A stretch of 64,000 nucleotides of DNA from Glaciecola sp947496235 (GTDB taxonomy: Bacteria; Pseudomonadota; Gammaproteobacteria; Enterobacterales; Alteromonadaceae), in assembly GCF_050306235.1 (NCBI RefSeq), contig NZ_JBLWFH010000005.1:1-64000 (forward strand). The letters run 5' to 3'. Below are positions 34,753-43,268 of this stretch, piece after piece. The notes below the pieces were generated by a model. That model was not told where the DNA came from. It did not search any database and saw only the letters and a list, made by a program, of their open reading frames with translations. Numbering within the stretch: position 1 is the stretch's first letter; each line of letters opens with the position of its first letter. The position numbers were made by a program, and so were the translations under genes.

Positions 34753-35511
34753 TTATTTATCTATCTTTTTGTTGAGCAAATGTATGAATTGAGCAACCTG
34801 TTCTGCAATCTCTTTATGTGTATTATGACCGAATTGGGATGAACGAACATGAATTACTTCTTTTGATTTTGCAACCAATGCTTGATGCAATGACAACCAT
34901 TGCTGTTTTCCCTGTTTTGTTTCTTCAAAAAACATAGGTTCTTTGCGGATTTGGGTTGAAGTGAAGATAACGACAGGAAGATCTTCTGGTAGCGCGCGGG
35001 TATCAATTGAAGATTGGTCAAGTTGACGAACTAAAACGTCATATTGGGCCTTTAGAGGCTCCGGCAAAAATTGTTTAAGCAGTGCATCGTCATCACTGAT
35101 TCTTTGACTATCGATGGCTTTAAAATGCTGCCGTTGGCTACGCACCGTGGGCTCGAGTAAGACAATGCCATCAACTAAATCTGGTACCTGCTGAGCCGCT
35201 TCGGTCACGATAAGACCACCGTAAGAATGTCCTACCAGAATAATCTTGTCATCAGACGTTTGTTTAATCTTGTTAATTAAAAAATTAACGTCTTGTTCAA
35301 TAGTCGATGGGCCTGTTTCGGAATTTATGATACTTGGGCGAGTGTAGGTAACTATAGTGAATTCAGCATTCGCGGGGAATTGCTCAACTAAGCTTTTCCA
35401 AGTCGCCTTATCCTGACCAAAACCAGCTTCGAATATAAGCGTAGTTGCCAATATTGGTTTGCTGAACAGCACAACCAAAAGTAACGCTAAGAATTTAAGT
35501 AAAATTTTCAT
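34753..35511 (-). CDS. Periplasmic alpha/beta hydrolase
   Basis: This 252-residue protein has a signal peptide (MKILLKFLALLLVVLFSKPILA). The nucleophile elbow VGHSYGGLIVTEAA, the acidic segment VLLEPTV and the terminal His in SSQFGHNTHKE form a plausible catalytic triad. It begins with the family's first strand LIFEAGFGQDKATW, close to HGxGxxxxxW. An esterase or lipase-like role is likely, but the substrate is unknown. It is followed by the PEP-CTERM-like gene 81 bp downstream on the same strand, with no evidence that they share function. Confidence 0.82.
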   Translation of the reverse strand: MKILLKFLALLLVVLFSKPILATTLIFEAGFGQDKATWKSLVEQFPANAEFTIVTYTRPSIINSETGPSTIEQDVNFLINKIKQTSDDKIILVGHSYGGLIVTEAAQQVPDLVDGIVLLEPTVRSQRQHFKAIDSQRISDDDALLKQFLPEPLKAQYDVLVRQLDQSSIDTRALPEDLPVVIFTSTQIRKEPMFFEETKQGKQQWLSLHQALVAKSKEVIHVRSSQFGHNTHKEIAEQVAQFIHLLNKKIDK

Positions 35512-35648
35512 GATGGGCCCCAGTTAACTGATGAAGTACATTCATAATAATTTGGGAAGGGTAAAATGATGGTGAAAGGGGTGCGAAAAAAGTGAAACTG
35601 GATAACAATTCTAAAATGAAGTTTAAAACCATTTTCTTTTCTTTATTT

Positions 35649-36518
35649 CTATTTTTCTCCTTCGATAAGTGATTTTTTATTTAATAATGCATCAACTAAG
35701 AACTGCATTAGCAATTTTATTTTTGGTTGCTGGTGTAAATCTGGGTGAGTAAGCACCCAAATATCATATTTTAGCATTGGCGAACTGCCTTCAAGCCTCA
35801 CTAAATTGGGATTGGTATCTCCCATAAAACAAGCCGCTCGTCCCATTCCTAAGCCTTTATCTATCGCATGGTAGCGAGATATAATGTCGTCAACGGCAAT
35901 GCCTATCGGGACGTCTGGGAAAGGTGACTCAGCAAGCCATTCTGGCCATACTTCGTTTTCAAGAGGCGCTATCCATCGCCAATTGTTTTGAGGGACAGTA
36001 TTACAGTACGCTTTATGCGCATAAAAACATAAGCCAAGCTTGCATACCCTTCTTCCAATGAGATGTTCAGGAAGTTTGTATGCACCACGAATCACCACGT
36101 CAGCTTCACCTTTATCAATGTTGGCAAATGCAGTAGAACTTTTTATGCGTAAATTTATATCAGGGTACAGTTGAGAAAATTTACCCAGTTCTTCAATGAG
36201 TAAAAATTGAGACATGGGTTCGCCTAGTGAGAGGGTAATTGGCCCTGATAGCTGGTCGCTACTAGAGCATTCAAAACGTTCAGACACCAGAATAACATCT
36301 TCTACTTTTTTTGCGGTAGCAACTAATTGCTCTCCAAACGGCGTAGCGCGATAGCCGCTAGGGATTTTTTCGAACACCTCGGTTTTGTGCTGCCTTTCGA
36401 GTATTGCTAGCCGCCGTGCCACAGTAGTATGGGTAATGCCCAATGAGATAGCAGCGCTGCGCAATGTACCTGTGCGGTGAAGTGCTAATATTAGTGCGTA
36501 ATCATTCCAATCTTTCAT
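35649..36518 (-). CDS. LysR-family transcriptional regulator
   Basis: This 289-residue protein has an N-terminal winged helix-turn-helix (WNDYALILALHRTGTLRSAA through HTTVARRLAILERQH) and a substrate-binding domain from about residue 85. I use ATG 36518; a TTG at 36536 would add six residues. The gene is divergent from the secreted protein at 36620, with about 100 bp between starts, the classical arrangement for a LysR regulator and its target. The inducer is unknown. Confidence 0.88.
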   Translation of the reverse strand: MKDWNDYALILALHRTGTLRSAAISLGITHTTVARRLAILERQHKTEVFEKIPSGYRATPFGEQLVATAKKVEDVILVSERFECSSSDQLSGPITLSLGEPMSQFLLIEELGKFSQLYPDINLRIKSSTAFANIDKGEADVVIRGAYKLPEHLIGRRVCKLGLCFYAHKAYCNTVPQNNWRWIAPLENEVWPEWLAESPFPDVPIGIAVDDIISRYHAIDKGLGMGRAACFMGDTNPNLVRLEGSSPMLKYDIWVLTHPDLHQQPKIKLLMQFLVDALLNKKSLIEGEK

Positions 36519-36619
36519 GGAACGATAATGCACCAATATGAATTAAAATAAAACCGTGTTAGCTGAAATTGACCTTGGTAACATAGTACTAAATGAGCAC
36601 TTACTAAAGGTGGTTATAA

Positions 36620-37375
36620 ATGAAAAAAATAGAATGCTTTATGCTAGGTTATTGTTTTAAAGTGATTATTATGTTTTATGGGCTGTGCTGTGCGTCGCAT
36701 ATTTTAGCACAGGAAAAAAATGATGAACTCTTGGTGCATTATTATCCGGGGGCAGTGATGCAGCTCATCGCTCCGGTCACTGTTCCAGAAAAACGAGCAC
36801 TGAGAGACCGCTATTTTGAGCAAAATGCAGACACAGCCCGTCAATTTGGTTATCAACAAAACGGTGTGCTTATGGTTGATAAGACATTACTGGGTAAATT
36901 TAAACCAAATGTATTCGTCATCAGTCAATGGTCTTCATTGAAAGCGCAGAAAGCATTTCAGTCTCTTGCCCAATTTACGGAAGTGAAATCCCTGAGGCGA
37001 CAAGCGTGGGAGGCCCTAAGACTCTATGATCATGAATTAGAAGCACCGCTAACATTAAGTTTTAAAAAAGATAAAACTTACACATTGGCTTTCGCTTGGA
37101 ACAACCCCGAGAAAGCAAATGAATATTTTAGATATACTGATATATTTCCTGCGCTATTGGATAAAGTTAAAGGGCGGATCATATATACAATAAACAATGC
37201 TGTATTAAGTGCGCATGATCCGAATGCGGCAGCTCCAAAGCAAATTATGATAGTGGAATGGGATTCAATGGATGACGTTGAGAAGCTGCTAGAGTTACCA
37301 GAAATGATAAACCTTGCTCAAAAGCTACACGATACTAATGTGAGTTTCGAACTACACGCAGCTAGTTTGAGGTAA
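36620..37375 (+). CDS. Secreted protein with possible dimeric alpha/beta-barrel domains
   Basis: This 251-residue protein has an N-terminal hydrophobic signal (YCFKVIIMFYGLCCASHILA). It contains two similar halves, each with a strand-helix-strand pattern: NGVLMVDKTLLGKFKPNVFV then ISQWSSLKAQKAFQSL, and ARGRIIYT-like sequence then IVEWDSMDDVEKLLELPEM. The pattern is reminiscent of DUF1330/ABM-type ferredoxin-like folds, so it may be a tandem pair of such domains. No catalytic residues can be named. It starts at ATG after AGGTGG and is divergent from the LysR gene, which probably controls it. Confidence 0.55.
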   Translation: MKKIECFMLGYCFKVIIMFYGLCCASHILAQEKNDELLVHYYPGAVMQLIAPVTVPEKRALRDRYFEQNADTARQFGYQQNGVLMVDKTLLGKFKPNVFVISQWSSLKAQKAFQSLAQFTEVKSLRRQAWEALRLYDHELEAPLTLSFKKDKTYTLAFAWNNPEKANEYFRYTDIFPALLDKVKGRIIYTINNAVLSAHDPNAAAPKQIMIVEWDSMDDVEKLLELPEMINLAQKLHDTNVSFELHAASLR

Positions 37376-37387
37376 TTAACGTAGGCC

Positions 37388-37423
37388 TATGCAGCTAAAT
37401 CACTGTGGTGATCAAACTGCATA
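37388..37423. terminator. Bidirectional hairpin between secreted protein and rtcA
   Basis: TATGCAG (37388-37394) pairs with CTGCATA (37417-37423), and an inner ATCAC/GTGAT pair (37399-37412) adds to the stem. It is placed between convergent stops and followed by TTTTATTT on the plus strand. Confidence 0.55.
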
Positions 37424-37441
37424 TGCGTCAGGTTTTATTTA

Positions 37442-38488
37442 TTAAACTTGCTTAGGTCCTATCTCCACCTTCCATAAAAGATCAGTTATTTGTGAAACCT
37501 TTATTTCGATATCCAAAAACATCTTGATAATGTCGATATTGGTCAGTGTATGTAGGCTTGGCTTGGTGGTAGTGAAGCTTCCTTGTCCCGCTAATGCCAT
37601 TGGGAGCAATAGCTGGTCCGCTAAATGTTCCTCAACGGTGGCTTGGGAATACAAGAATTTATTTACTCTACCAGCACAGCGTTTGGCGATATTTTCAGCC
37701 ATAACGCCAATCTCGCCAACAACTTCAAACAGGCTGGCGTGAGTATCATGTATAACCTTTAATTGAAAGCTGTTCCCCGGTCCTGGAGTATCCGCTTCGG
37801 TAATTTTTTCATCAGCGTCTATCCAATTTAAAATGGCTTTTGCTTTTGATATTTCACGTTCCGCTATTGATACTGGCAACTTACTCACTAACGAGTGAAG
37901 TTGGTACTTACTTTTATTTAAATCGCTGTTGGGTTTGCAATCTAGCAAGCTAATTGGTTTAAACTTTCCAACTGGTTCAATAGTTATTTCCCACTTTCCT
38001 CCGCCGGCTGGATAAAACCCTAATGAGGTTTGTTTCACGTCAGTTTTAACGCCCATTAACGCCATCAACGGCAAAAAAGATTCTTCCAAAAAGCATAATG
38101 AAGGTGACATGCCATTATGAGTGCCACCTTCAAAGGTCACTTTAGAAATTCCTTTGGTAAGCGCCAATACGCAAAATATGGTTTGGCAAACTAGCACTGT
38201 ACTTCCCGCGGTTCCAATGCAAAAGTGATAATTTCCTGCTTTTACATTTCCCGGTTTAAACCTTATCCGAGTAGAGCCAAGTTCAGCGCCTTCCACTGTA
38301 GCAGAGCTGATTTCTTTTGCCGCCAGCAAAGAGGTTAGATGTTGGCGCAATAATCCAGGTTTTCGCCGCCCAGCTCTTATATTCATGATTTCTAGAGGTT
38401 GTTGAGTCACTATAGACAGGCAAAGTGCTGTCCTTAGCACTTGCCCACCTCCTTCGCCCTTAGATCCATCTATGGTTATATACTTCAT
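37442..38488 (-). CDS. rtcA: RNA 3'-terminal phosphate cyclase
   Basis: This 348-residue enzyme uses ATP to convert RNA 3'-phosphate ends to 2',3'-cyclic phosphate. Family motifs are GSKGEGGGQVLRTALCLS near the start, CIGTAGSTVLVCQTI, FEGGTHNGMSPS, FYPAGGG and the adenylated-His block VEEHLADQLLLPMALAG near residue 290. Length is normal. It follows rtcB by three bases in one transcript, giving the standard rtcBA RNA-repair operon. Confidence 0.97.
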   Translation of the reverse strand: MKYITIDGSKGEGGGQVLRTALCLSIVTQQPLEIMNIRAGRRKPGLLRQHLTSLLAAKEISSATVEGAELGSTRIRFKPGNVKAGNYHFCIGTAGSTVLVCQTIFCVLALTKGISKVTFEGGTHNGMSPSLCFLEESFLPLMALMGVKTDVKQTSLGFYPAGGGKWEITIEPVGKFKPISLLDCKPNSDLNKSKYQLHSLVSKLPVSIAEREISKAKAILNWIDADEKITEADTPGPGNSFQLKVIHDTHASLFEVVGEIGVMAENIAKRCAGRVNKFLYSQATVEEHLADQLLLPMALAGQGSFTTTKPSLHTLTNIDIIKMFLDIEIKVSQITDLLWKVEIGPKQV

Positions 38489-38491
38489 CTT

Positions 38492-39718
38492 CTATCCTTT
38501 CACACACACGATTTGCTTGAGGGTGTATACCACTTCCACTAAATCTTTCTGTGCTTCCATTACTTTATCTATGTCTTTATATGCGTGAGGAATTTCATCA
38601 ATTACCGCTGCATCTTTACGACATTCCACACCCTTAGTAGCTTCAATCTGATCCGCTATGGTATAAACCTTTTTCGCTTTGGTTCTGGACATTACGCGTC
38701 CAGCACCATGGCTACAGCTGTTGAAGCTATCTGGGTTACCCAGTCCTCGTACAATGTACGAACGCGCGCCCATGCTACCTGGAATTATGCCCATTTCACC
38801 TTTTTGGGCACGCACTGCGCCTTTTCTTGTGACAAAGCAATCTTTACCAAAGTGATGTTCACGAGAAATGTAATTGTGATGACAATTTACCGCTAACTCC
38901 GCCGTTGAAAACTCAACGGGTAGTTGGCTTTTTAATGCACGAATCGCGTTGAACATCATAATTTCTCGGTTTTTGGCTGCGTAATCCTGGGCCCATTCAA
39001 CCGCTTCAACATAGTCATCAAAATACTGACTACCCTCTTGCAAATAGGCTAAATCTACGTCTGGCAAATTTATTTGATGCTGTTGCATTTCTTTCTTTGC
39101 TAGCTCTATAAAATAGGTACCAATACGATTACCAACGCCTCGACTACCTGAATGCAACATAATCCAAACGGCGTCATTTTCATCTAAGCACAACTCTAAA
39201 AAGTGATTGCCAGTGCCCATGGTTCCCAAATGGTTCACATGGTTACTTTTGGCTATTGCTGGATGTTTTGCGCAGATCTTTTCAAATCTTGCTTCAAGCT
39301 TTTTCCACTCAGCAGCAACCACTTCAGGTATGTTGTGCCATGCACCTCTATCGTTTCTGCCTCTTTTCCCACCGGTTCTACCGTGAGGTACAGCAGATTC
39401 AAATGCATGGCGAATTGCACTTAGATTATCAGGTAACTGACTCGCCTTTAGAGTGGTTTTGGTAGCGACCATACCGCAACCAATATCCACACCAACTGCT
39501 GCAGGTATCACCGCGTTCACAGAGGGGATCACGCTACCAATGGTGGCACCCATTCCCATATGTACGTCTGGCATCACTGCAATATGTGAGTGCACCATTG
39601 CCATGCTGGCAATATTATCTAATTGCTGACGCGCTTGATCTTCAAAAGGAACCCCATTGGTCCAGGCTTTTATATCTGCTCGCCCCTCACCTTGAATAAG
39701 GTTGTAGTTTTTACACAT
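38492..39718 (-). CDS. rtcB: RNA-splicing ligase RtcB
   Basis: This 408-residue GTP- and Mn-dependent RNA ligase joins 2',3'-cyclic phosphate or 3'-phosphate ends to 5'-OH ends. Metal and guanylate residues lie in VGVDIGCGMVATKT, HLGTMGTGNHFLEL, WIMLHSGSRGVGN, NCHHNYISREHHFG and SFNSCSHGAGRVMSR (the guanylylated His). It is the first gene of the rtcBA operon. It has an ATG start and a sigma54-type promoter about 85 bp upstream at 39803-39817, matching control by the divergent RtcR. Confidence 0.97.
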   Translation of the reverse strand: MCKNYNLIQGEGRADIKAWTNGVPFEDQARQQLDNIASMAMVHSHIAVMPDVHMGMGATIGSVIPSVNAVIPAAVGVDIGCGMVATKTTLKASQLPDNLSAIRHAFESAVPHGRTGGKRGRNDRGAWHNIPEVVAAEWKKLEARFEKICAKHPAIAKSNHVNHLGTMGTGNHFLELCLDENDAVWIMLHSGSRGVGNRIGTYFIELAKKEMQQHQINLPDVDLAYLQEGSQYFDDYVEAVEWAQDYAAKNREIMMFNAIRALKSQLPVEFSTAELAVNCHHNYISREHHFGKDCFVTRKGAVRAQKGEMGIIPGSMGARSYIVRGLGNPDSFNSCSHGAGRVMSRTKAKKVYTIADQIEATKGVECRKDAAVIDEIPHAYKDIDKVMEAQKDLVEVVYTLKQIVCVKG

Positions 39719-39802
39719 GATTTACTCCAACAAATCCATTTTTTATTAGGATTCAAAAATTTCTAAATGCTGAATCGCTTTATCTATATTTGTTCTTTTA
39801 TC

Positions 39803-39817
39803 AATCCTTGTGCCATA
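39803..39817 (-). promoter_or_regulatory. Sigma54 (-24/-12) promoter of rtcBA
   Basis: On the minus strand the sequence is TGGCAC, five bases, then TTGA. This matches the -24/-12 consensus TGGCAC-N5-TTGC with exact spacing and one mismatch at -12. It faces rtcB, and RtcR, a sigma54 activator, is encoded divergently. Confidence 0.8.
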
Positions 39818-39902
39818 AAAATCCATCATGAAAATTTAATCTTAACCTATTGAAATTATTTAAATAATTTTTATTACTAAATTTCTTATACAAGAATCGG
39901 GA

Positions 39903-39930
39903 TTGACAAGTATGAAATAAAATATACTAA
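39903..39930 (+). promoter_or_regulatory. Sigma70-type promoter of rtcR
   Basis: A perfect -35 TTGACA (39903-39908) and a TACTAA -10 (39925-39930) are separated by 16 bp. The -10 box ends about 35 bp before the rtcR start. Confidence 0.55.
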
Positions 39931-39964
39931 TAGATACTAAATATATCCATATGGATAGTAAGAA

Positions 39965-41557
39965 TTGAAGAGAACCATTGCAGTTAGTTTAATCGGCACA
40001 CAGTTAGATGTAGGCGCCAAAGTTGATCGCTGGGCCAGATGGAGGCCTAATGTAAGCTTGTGCAGCCAAGATAATCTAGTTATTCATCAGTTACATCTTC
40101 TGCACGATAACCATGGTACTAAGTTGGCCAATACTATCAGTGGGGATATCGAATCTGTAAGCCCTGAAACCCAAGTGCAACTGCATAAGGTCAACTTCAA
40201 AAACCCTTGGGATTTTGAAGAGGTATACGCCAAGCTATATGACTGGTGTCATCAACAAATGTTTGATACTGAGGCCAATGACTATCTGTTTCATATCACA
40301 ACAGGTACTCATGTTGTGCAAATATGTAGTTTCTTGTTGGCTGAAAGCGGACACTTTCCTGGCAAGTTAATTCAGACCTCACCTGATAAAAGCAACAAAA
40401 ATAAATCCGTGGGTACTGTACAAATTATTGATTTGGATTTGTCAAAGTACGATCAATTAGCCACCCGTTTTGATAAAGAACACCTTGAAGGTAAAGAGTT
40501 TCTAAAAGGTGGCATCAAAACCAAAAATAAGGCTTTTAACCGTCTTATTTCACAGATAGAAAAAGTGGCCATACGTTCTAAAGAGCCCATTATGTTAACT
40601 GGGCCAACAGGTGCAGGTAAGAGTCAATTAGCATCTAGGATTTATCAACTTAAAAAAAGGCGTTTAACTTTAGCGGGTGAGTTTGTTTCCGTTAATTGTG
40701 CAACATTGAAAGGTGAAAACGCTATGGCAGCTTTGTTCGGGCACACCAAGGGCGCTTTTACCGGTGCGCAAAAAGAACGAAGTGGTTATCTGTTAACTGC
40801 AAATAAAGGTGTGTTGTTTTTGGACGAAATAGGCGAGTTAGGTCTAGAAGAACAAGCCATGTTATTGCACGCAATTGAAAATAAGACCTTCCATCCTGTC
40901 GGCAGTGATCGAACTGTATCCAGTGATTTTCAGATAATTGCCGGTACTAATAAAGATCTCAAGCAGGCCGTTTTACAGGGCAAATTCAGAGAAGATTTGT
41001 TGGCGCGCATTAACCTTTGGAATTATGCTCTGCCTGGATTAAAAGATCGAAAAGAAGATATTTCAGCCAATATTGATTTTGAGCTAGAACGATTCGAACA
41101 AAAATCGGGACAGCGAGTGCGATTTAATAAAGAAGCTAGAAATAAATTTGAAAAATTTGCGGTATCTCAACAGGCCAGTTGGTTAGGCAATTTCCGCGAT
41201 TTAAGTTCAGCGGTAACTCGTTTAAGTACACTGGCAGATTCATCTAGAATATCTACCCATGATGTAGAGGAAGAAATAACGCGATTACAACAAGCTTGGT
41301 TCTCACCTAAGGCTATTCAAGAAAGTCAGTTGGCACAATCCTACTTGTCGGCAGAAATCTTAGAAGACCTAGACAACTTTGAACTTGAACAATTGAACTA
41401 TGTGCTAGGTGTTTGCCTGCGGCATTCCAGCATGGCGTCTGCAGGGCGAGAACTGTTTAACAAAAGCCGGACTAAAAAATCTAACATAAACGATTCTGCT
41501 CGTTTGCAAAAATACCTTAGAAAGTATCAGTTAAATTGGTCTGACCTTTTTTCTTAG
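39965..41557 (+). CDS. rtcR: RtcR, sigma54-dependent activator of rtcBA
   Basis: This 530-residue regulator has an N-terminal CARF-type sensory domain (about 1-185), an AAA+ sigma54-activator domain (about 185-420) and a C-terminal DNA-binding region. The AAA+ part shows Walker A GPTGAGKS, the sigma54-contact loop GHTKGAFTGAQ and Walker B VLFLDEIGEL. The start is TTG 39965: it reproduces the family N-terminus (KRTIAVSLIGTQLD), and no in-frame ATG gives this. In known systems RtcR is activated by RNA ends or cyclic nucleotides bound to the CARF domain. The divergent rtcBA promoter is its target. Confidence 0.95.
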   Translation: MKRTIAVSLIGTQLDVGAKVDRWARWRPNVSLCSQDNLVIHQLHLLHDNHGTKLANTISGDIESVSPETQVQLHKVNFKNPWDFEEVYAKLYDWCHQQMFDTEANDYLFHITTGTHVVQICSFLLAESGHFPGKLIQTSPDKSNKNKSVGTVQIIDLDLSKYDQLATRFDKEHLEGKEFLKGGIKTKNKAFNRLISQIEKVAIRSKEPIMLTGPTGAGKSQLASRIYQLKKRRLTLAGEFVSVNCATLKGENAMAALFGHTKGAFTGAQKERSGYLLTANKGVLFLDEIGELGLEEQAMLLHAIENKTFHPVGSDRTVSSDFQIIAGTNKDLKQAVLQGKFREDLLARINLWNYALPGLKDRKEDISANIDFELERFEQKSGQRVRFNKEARNKFEKFAVSQQASWLGNFRDLSSAVTRLSTLADSSRISTHDVEEEITRLQQAWFSPKAIQESQLAQSYLSAEILEDLDNFELEQLNYVLGVCLRHSSMASAGRELFNKSRTKKSNINDSARLQKYLRKYQLNWSDLFS

Positions 41558-41589
41558 AGGTTACTACGCTCTACCTTGTCATGACTTCA

Positions 41590-41670
41590 CTCTTAGTCGC
41601 AACTAGTTTACTCTTAGTCGCTATTGCTGCCTCTTAGTCGCTATTGCTGCCTCTTAGTCGTCATTACTGC
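41590..41670 (+). repeat. Tandem repeat array A, four about 20-bp units
   Basis: The unit CTCTTAGTCGCTATTGCTGC is exact at 41611-41630 and 41631-41650. Diverged copies lie at 41590-41610 and 41651-41670, each keeping CTCTTAGTCG. It is non-coding, directly after rtcR. Confidence 0.85.
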
Positions 41671-41714
41671 GGAGGCAGTAATCTGAGAGATTCCCTTTTT
41701 CAAGGGAATGACGG
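41660..41714. repeat. REP/BIME-like composite palindrome
   Basis: ATTACTGC/GCAGTAAT forms one hairpin and GATTCCC-TTTTTC-AAGGGAAT forms the next. The whole stretch opens with CGTCATT and closes with AATGACG. The pattern resembles dispersed extragenic palindromes of gammaproteobacteria (CGTCATTCCCGC... type). Placed between convergent genes, it may also terminate transcription both ways. Confidence 0.6.
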
Positions 41715-41781
41715 GGTGTTTCAAGGGAATGACGGGGTGTTTCAAGGGAATGACGGGGTGTTTCAAGGGAATGACGAGAGT
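41698..41781 (+). repeat. Tandem repeat array B, four 21-bp units
   Basis: The unit TTTCAAGGGAATGACGGGGT plus G is exact three times (41698-41718, 41719-41739, 41740-41760), followed by a diverged copy at 41761-41781. It seems to be an expansion of the right arm of the adjacent palindrome. Confidence 0.9.
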
Positions 41782-41813
41782 GTTTCCAGGAAACAAAAAG
41801 AGCTAACGAGATT

Positions 41814-43064
41814 TTAAGGTCTCATCAGCCCATTCAAAAGGCTTTGGTCGCAGTCATTTTTCTCTGCTGGTTTCGCATCCATCAGTTTCGCAATAATGCA
41901 GTGAACATTAACATTCTCTATGCTTGGCCATTTAGACTGAGGATCTATGCCTTTACCTTTTACTAAAAGTGTTGCATGCATAATTTTGTTTTTCGGATCA
42001 TATCCATGAGATGCAACATAGGTTGGATCAAATGGAATATGCCGTTGAGAAATTAACCAACCTGGTTCGGGCATAATCACAATGTCCGGTTGTCGAGTCG
42101 GATGCGCCAAGTGGGCATTGTCAGGTAAATTTGTTTTGTCGTACACCTGCCAGTGATCACTAAGGTTCTTCAACTGATTAATCAATTTATCGCTATCCAC
42201 ATTTTCGCCTAAAAACAGATAGGAGAAAATTTGGTTACCGCTTTCTTCGCTATAAAGTTGTGGAGAGAAAATATGATTAGGGTCAGATCTTTCCAATTTC
42301 ATCGCATCGCCGATAACATCATCAATATAAATAATCTGATGCTCTGACAGGTCTGCCATGCCGTGGTCACCAACAATAACAAAGGCAGTATCTTCATACA
42401 CTTTTCTTTGTTTTAGCCCGTCGATGAGCGCACCGACCAAACTATCAGCTTCTGTGGCAGCTTCTAACGCTTGTTTACTATCAATGCCATGTCCATGTTG
42501 CGCACTGTCTAAAATTGAAAAATACAATGAAATGAAAGTAGGAGAAGCCGTTTCTTTATCTATCCAATCCAATACTTGTTCCACTCGCTCCATGTTGGGT
42601 TTGTAATGATCATATTTGTACCAGTAAGTTGGAAGTTCATCGTTTACCGAGGCTTCTGATCCGACCCAAAACATAGAAGCAGTCACAAACCCTTGTCGCT
42701 CAAGTACATTCCAAATTGGGTCGCCTTGGAAGAAGTTGGGATCACCGCCATCTTTTTGCCTAAACAAACGATCCAATTCTTTATCATAAGTGTTATTCGC
42801 GACTACCCCATTGCCTTCTGGATACAAGCCAGTGGCCATAGCATAAAAGTTTGGGAAGGTTTTCGATGGGAACACCGGAATTAAAGATTCTGCTCTAGCT
42901 CCCTCATCCGCTAATTGTTTTAAGTGTTTCATATTCCAACGCTCAATAGCGTCATAGGACAAACCGTCGATACCAATCAGAATTACAGTCTGATTTGTAT
43001 TTGCAGCTTGCAGGTTAAAACTGAGTAAACAAAAAACACAAAAAGAAAATAGCAATCGCTTCAA
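41814..43064 (-). CDS. NPP-type ectonucleotide pyrophosphatase/phosphodiesterase
   Basis: This exported enzyme of about 416 residues belongs to the alkaline-phosphatase superfamily. The metal Asp is in LIGIDGLSYDA and the nucleophile Thr in IPVFPSKTFPNFYAM. Further metal residues lie in VGDHGMADLS, and a His follows in YVASHGYDP. NPP enzymes cleave nucleotide or phospholipid phosphodiester bonds outside the cytosol. No ATG start exists. TTG 43064 has AAGG eight bases upstream and yields a clean signal peptide (KRLLFSFCVFCLLSFNLQAA); TTG 43091 is the alternative. It is convergent with rtcR across the repeat arrays. Confidence 0.88.
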   Translation of the reverse strand: MKRLLFSFCVFCLLSFNLQAANTNQTVILIGIDGLSYDAIERWNMKHLKQLADEGARAESLIPVFPSKTFPNFYAMATGLYPEGNGVVANNTYDKELDRLFRQKDGGDPNFFQGDPIWNVLERQGFVTASMFWVGSEASVNDELPTYWYKYDHYKPNMERVEQVLDWIDKETASPTFISLYFSILDSAQHGHGIDSKQALEAATEADSLVGALIDGLKQRKVYEDTAFVIVGDHGMADLSEHQIIYIDDVIGDAMKLERSDPNHIFSPQLYSEESGNQIFSYLFLGENVDSDKLINQLKNLSDHWQVYDKTNLPDNAHLAHPTRQPDIVIMPEPGWLISQRHIPFDPTYVASHGYDPKNKIMHATLLVKGKGIDPQSKWPSIENVNVHCIIAKLMDAKPAEKNDCDQSLLNGLMRP

Positions 43065-43268
43065 AATATTCGGCCTTGTTGGGGTTAGCAAATTGGGTTG
43101 GAACGTTACCTAGCTCATTAAATTAATCTTAATTTATTAGTTCTTAGCAAGGCAAATTAAAGATCTGTGAAATGGTAGAAATTTGCGCAACATTAGACTT
43201 TTGTGGATAAATTAGGCTAAGCTTTTAAACCAAAACTCTCAAAATCATCAAAATAAAATGGACTTTAA

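Noticed and set aside
39846..39870. AT-rich palindrome AAATTATTTAAATAATTT as an RtcR operator
   Set aside because: The region is very AT-rich and such palindromes arise by chance; no second copy with fitting spacing was found.
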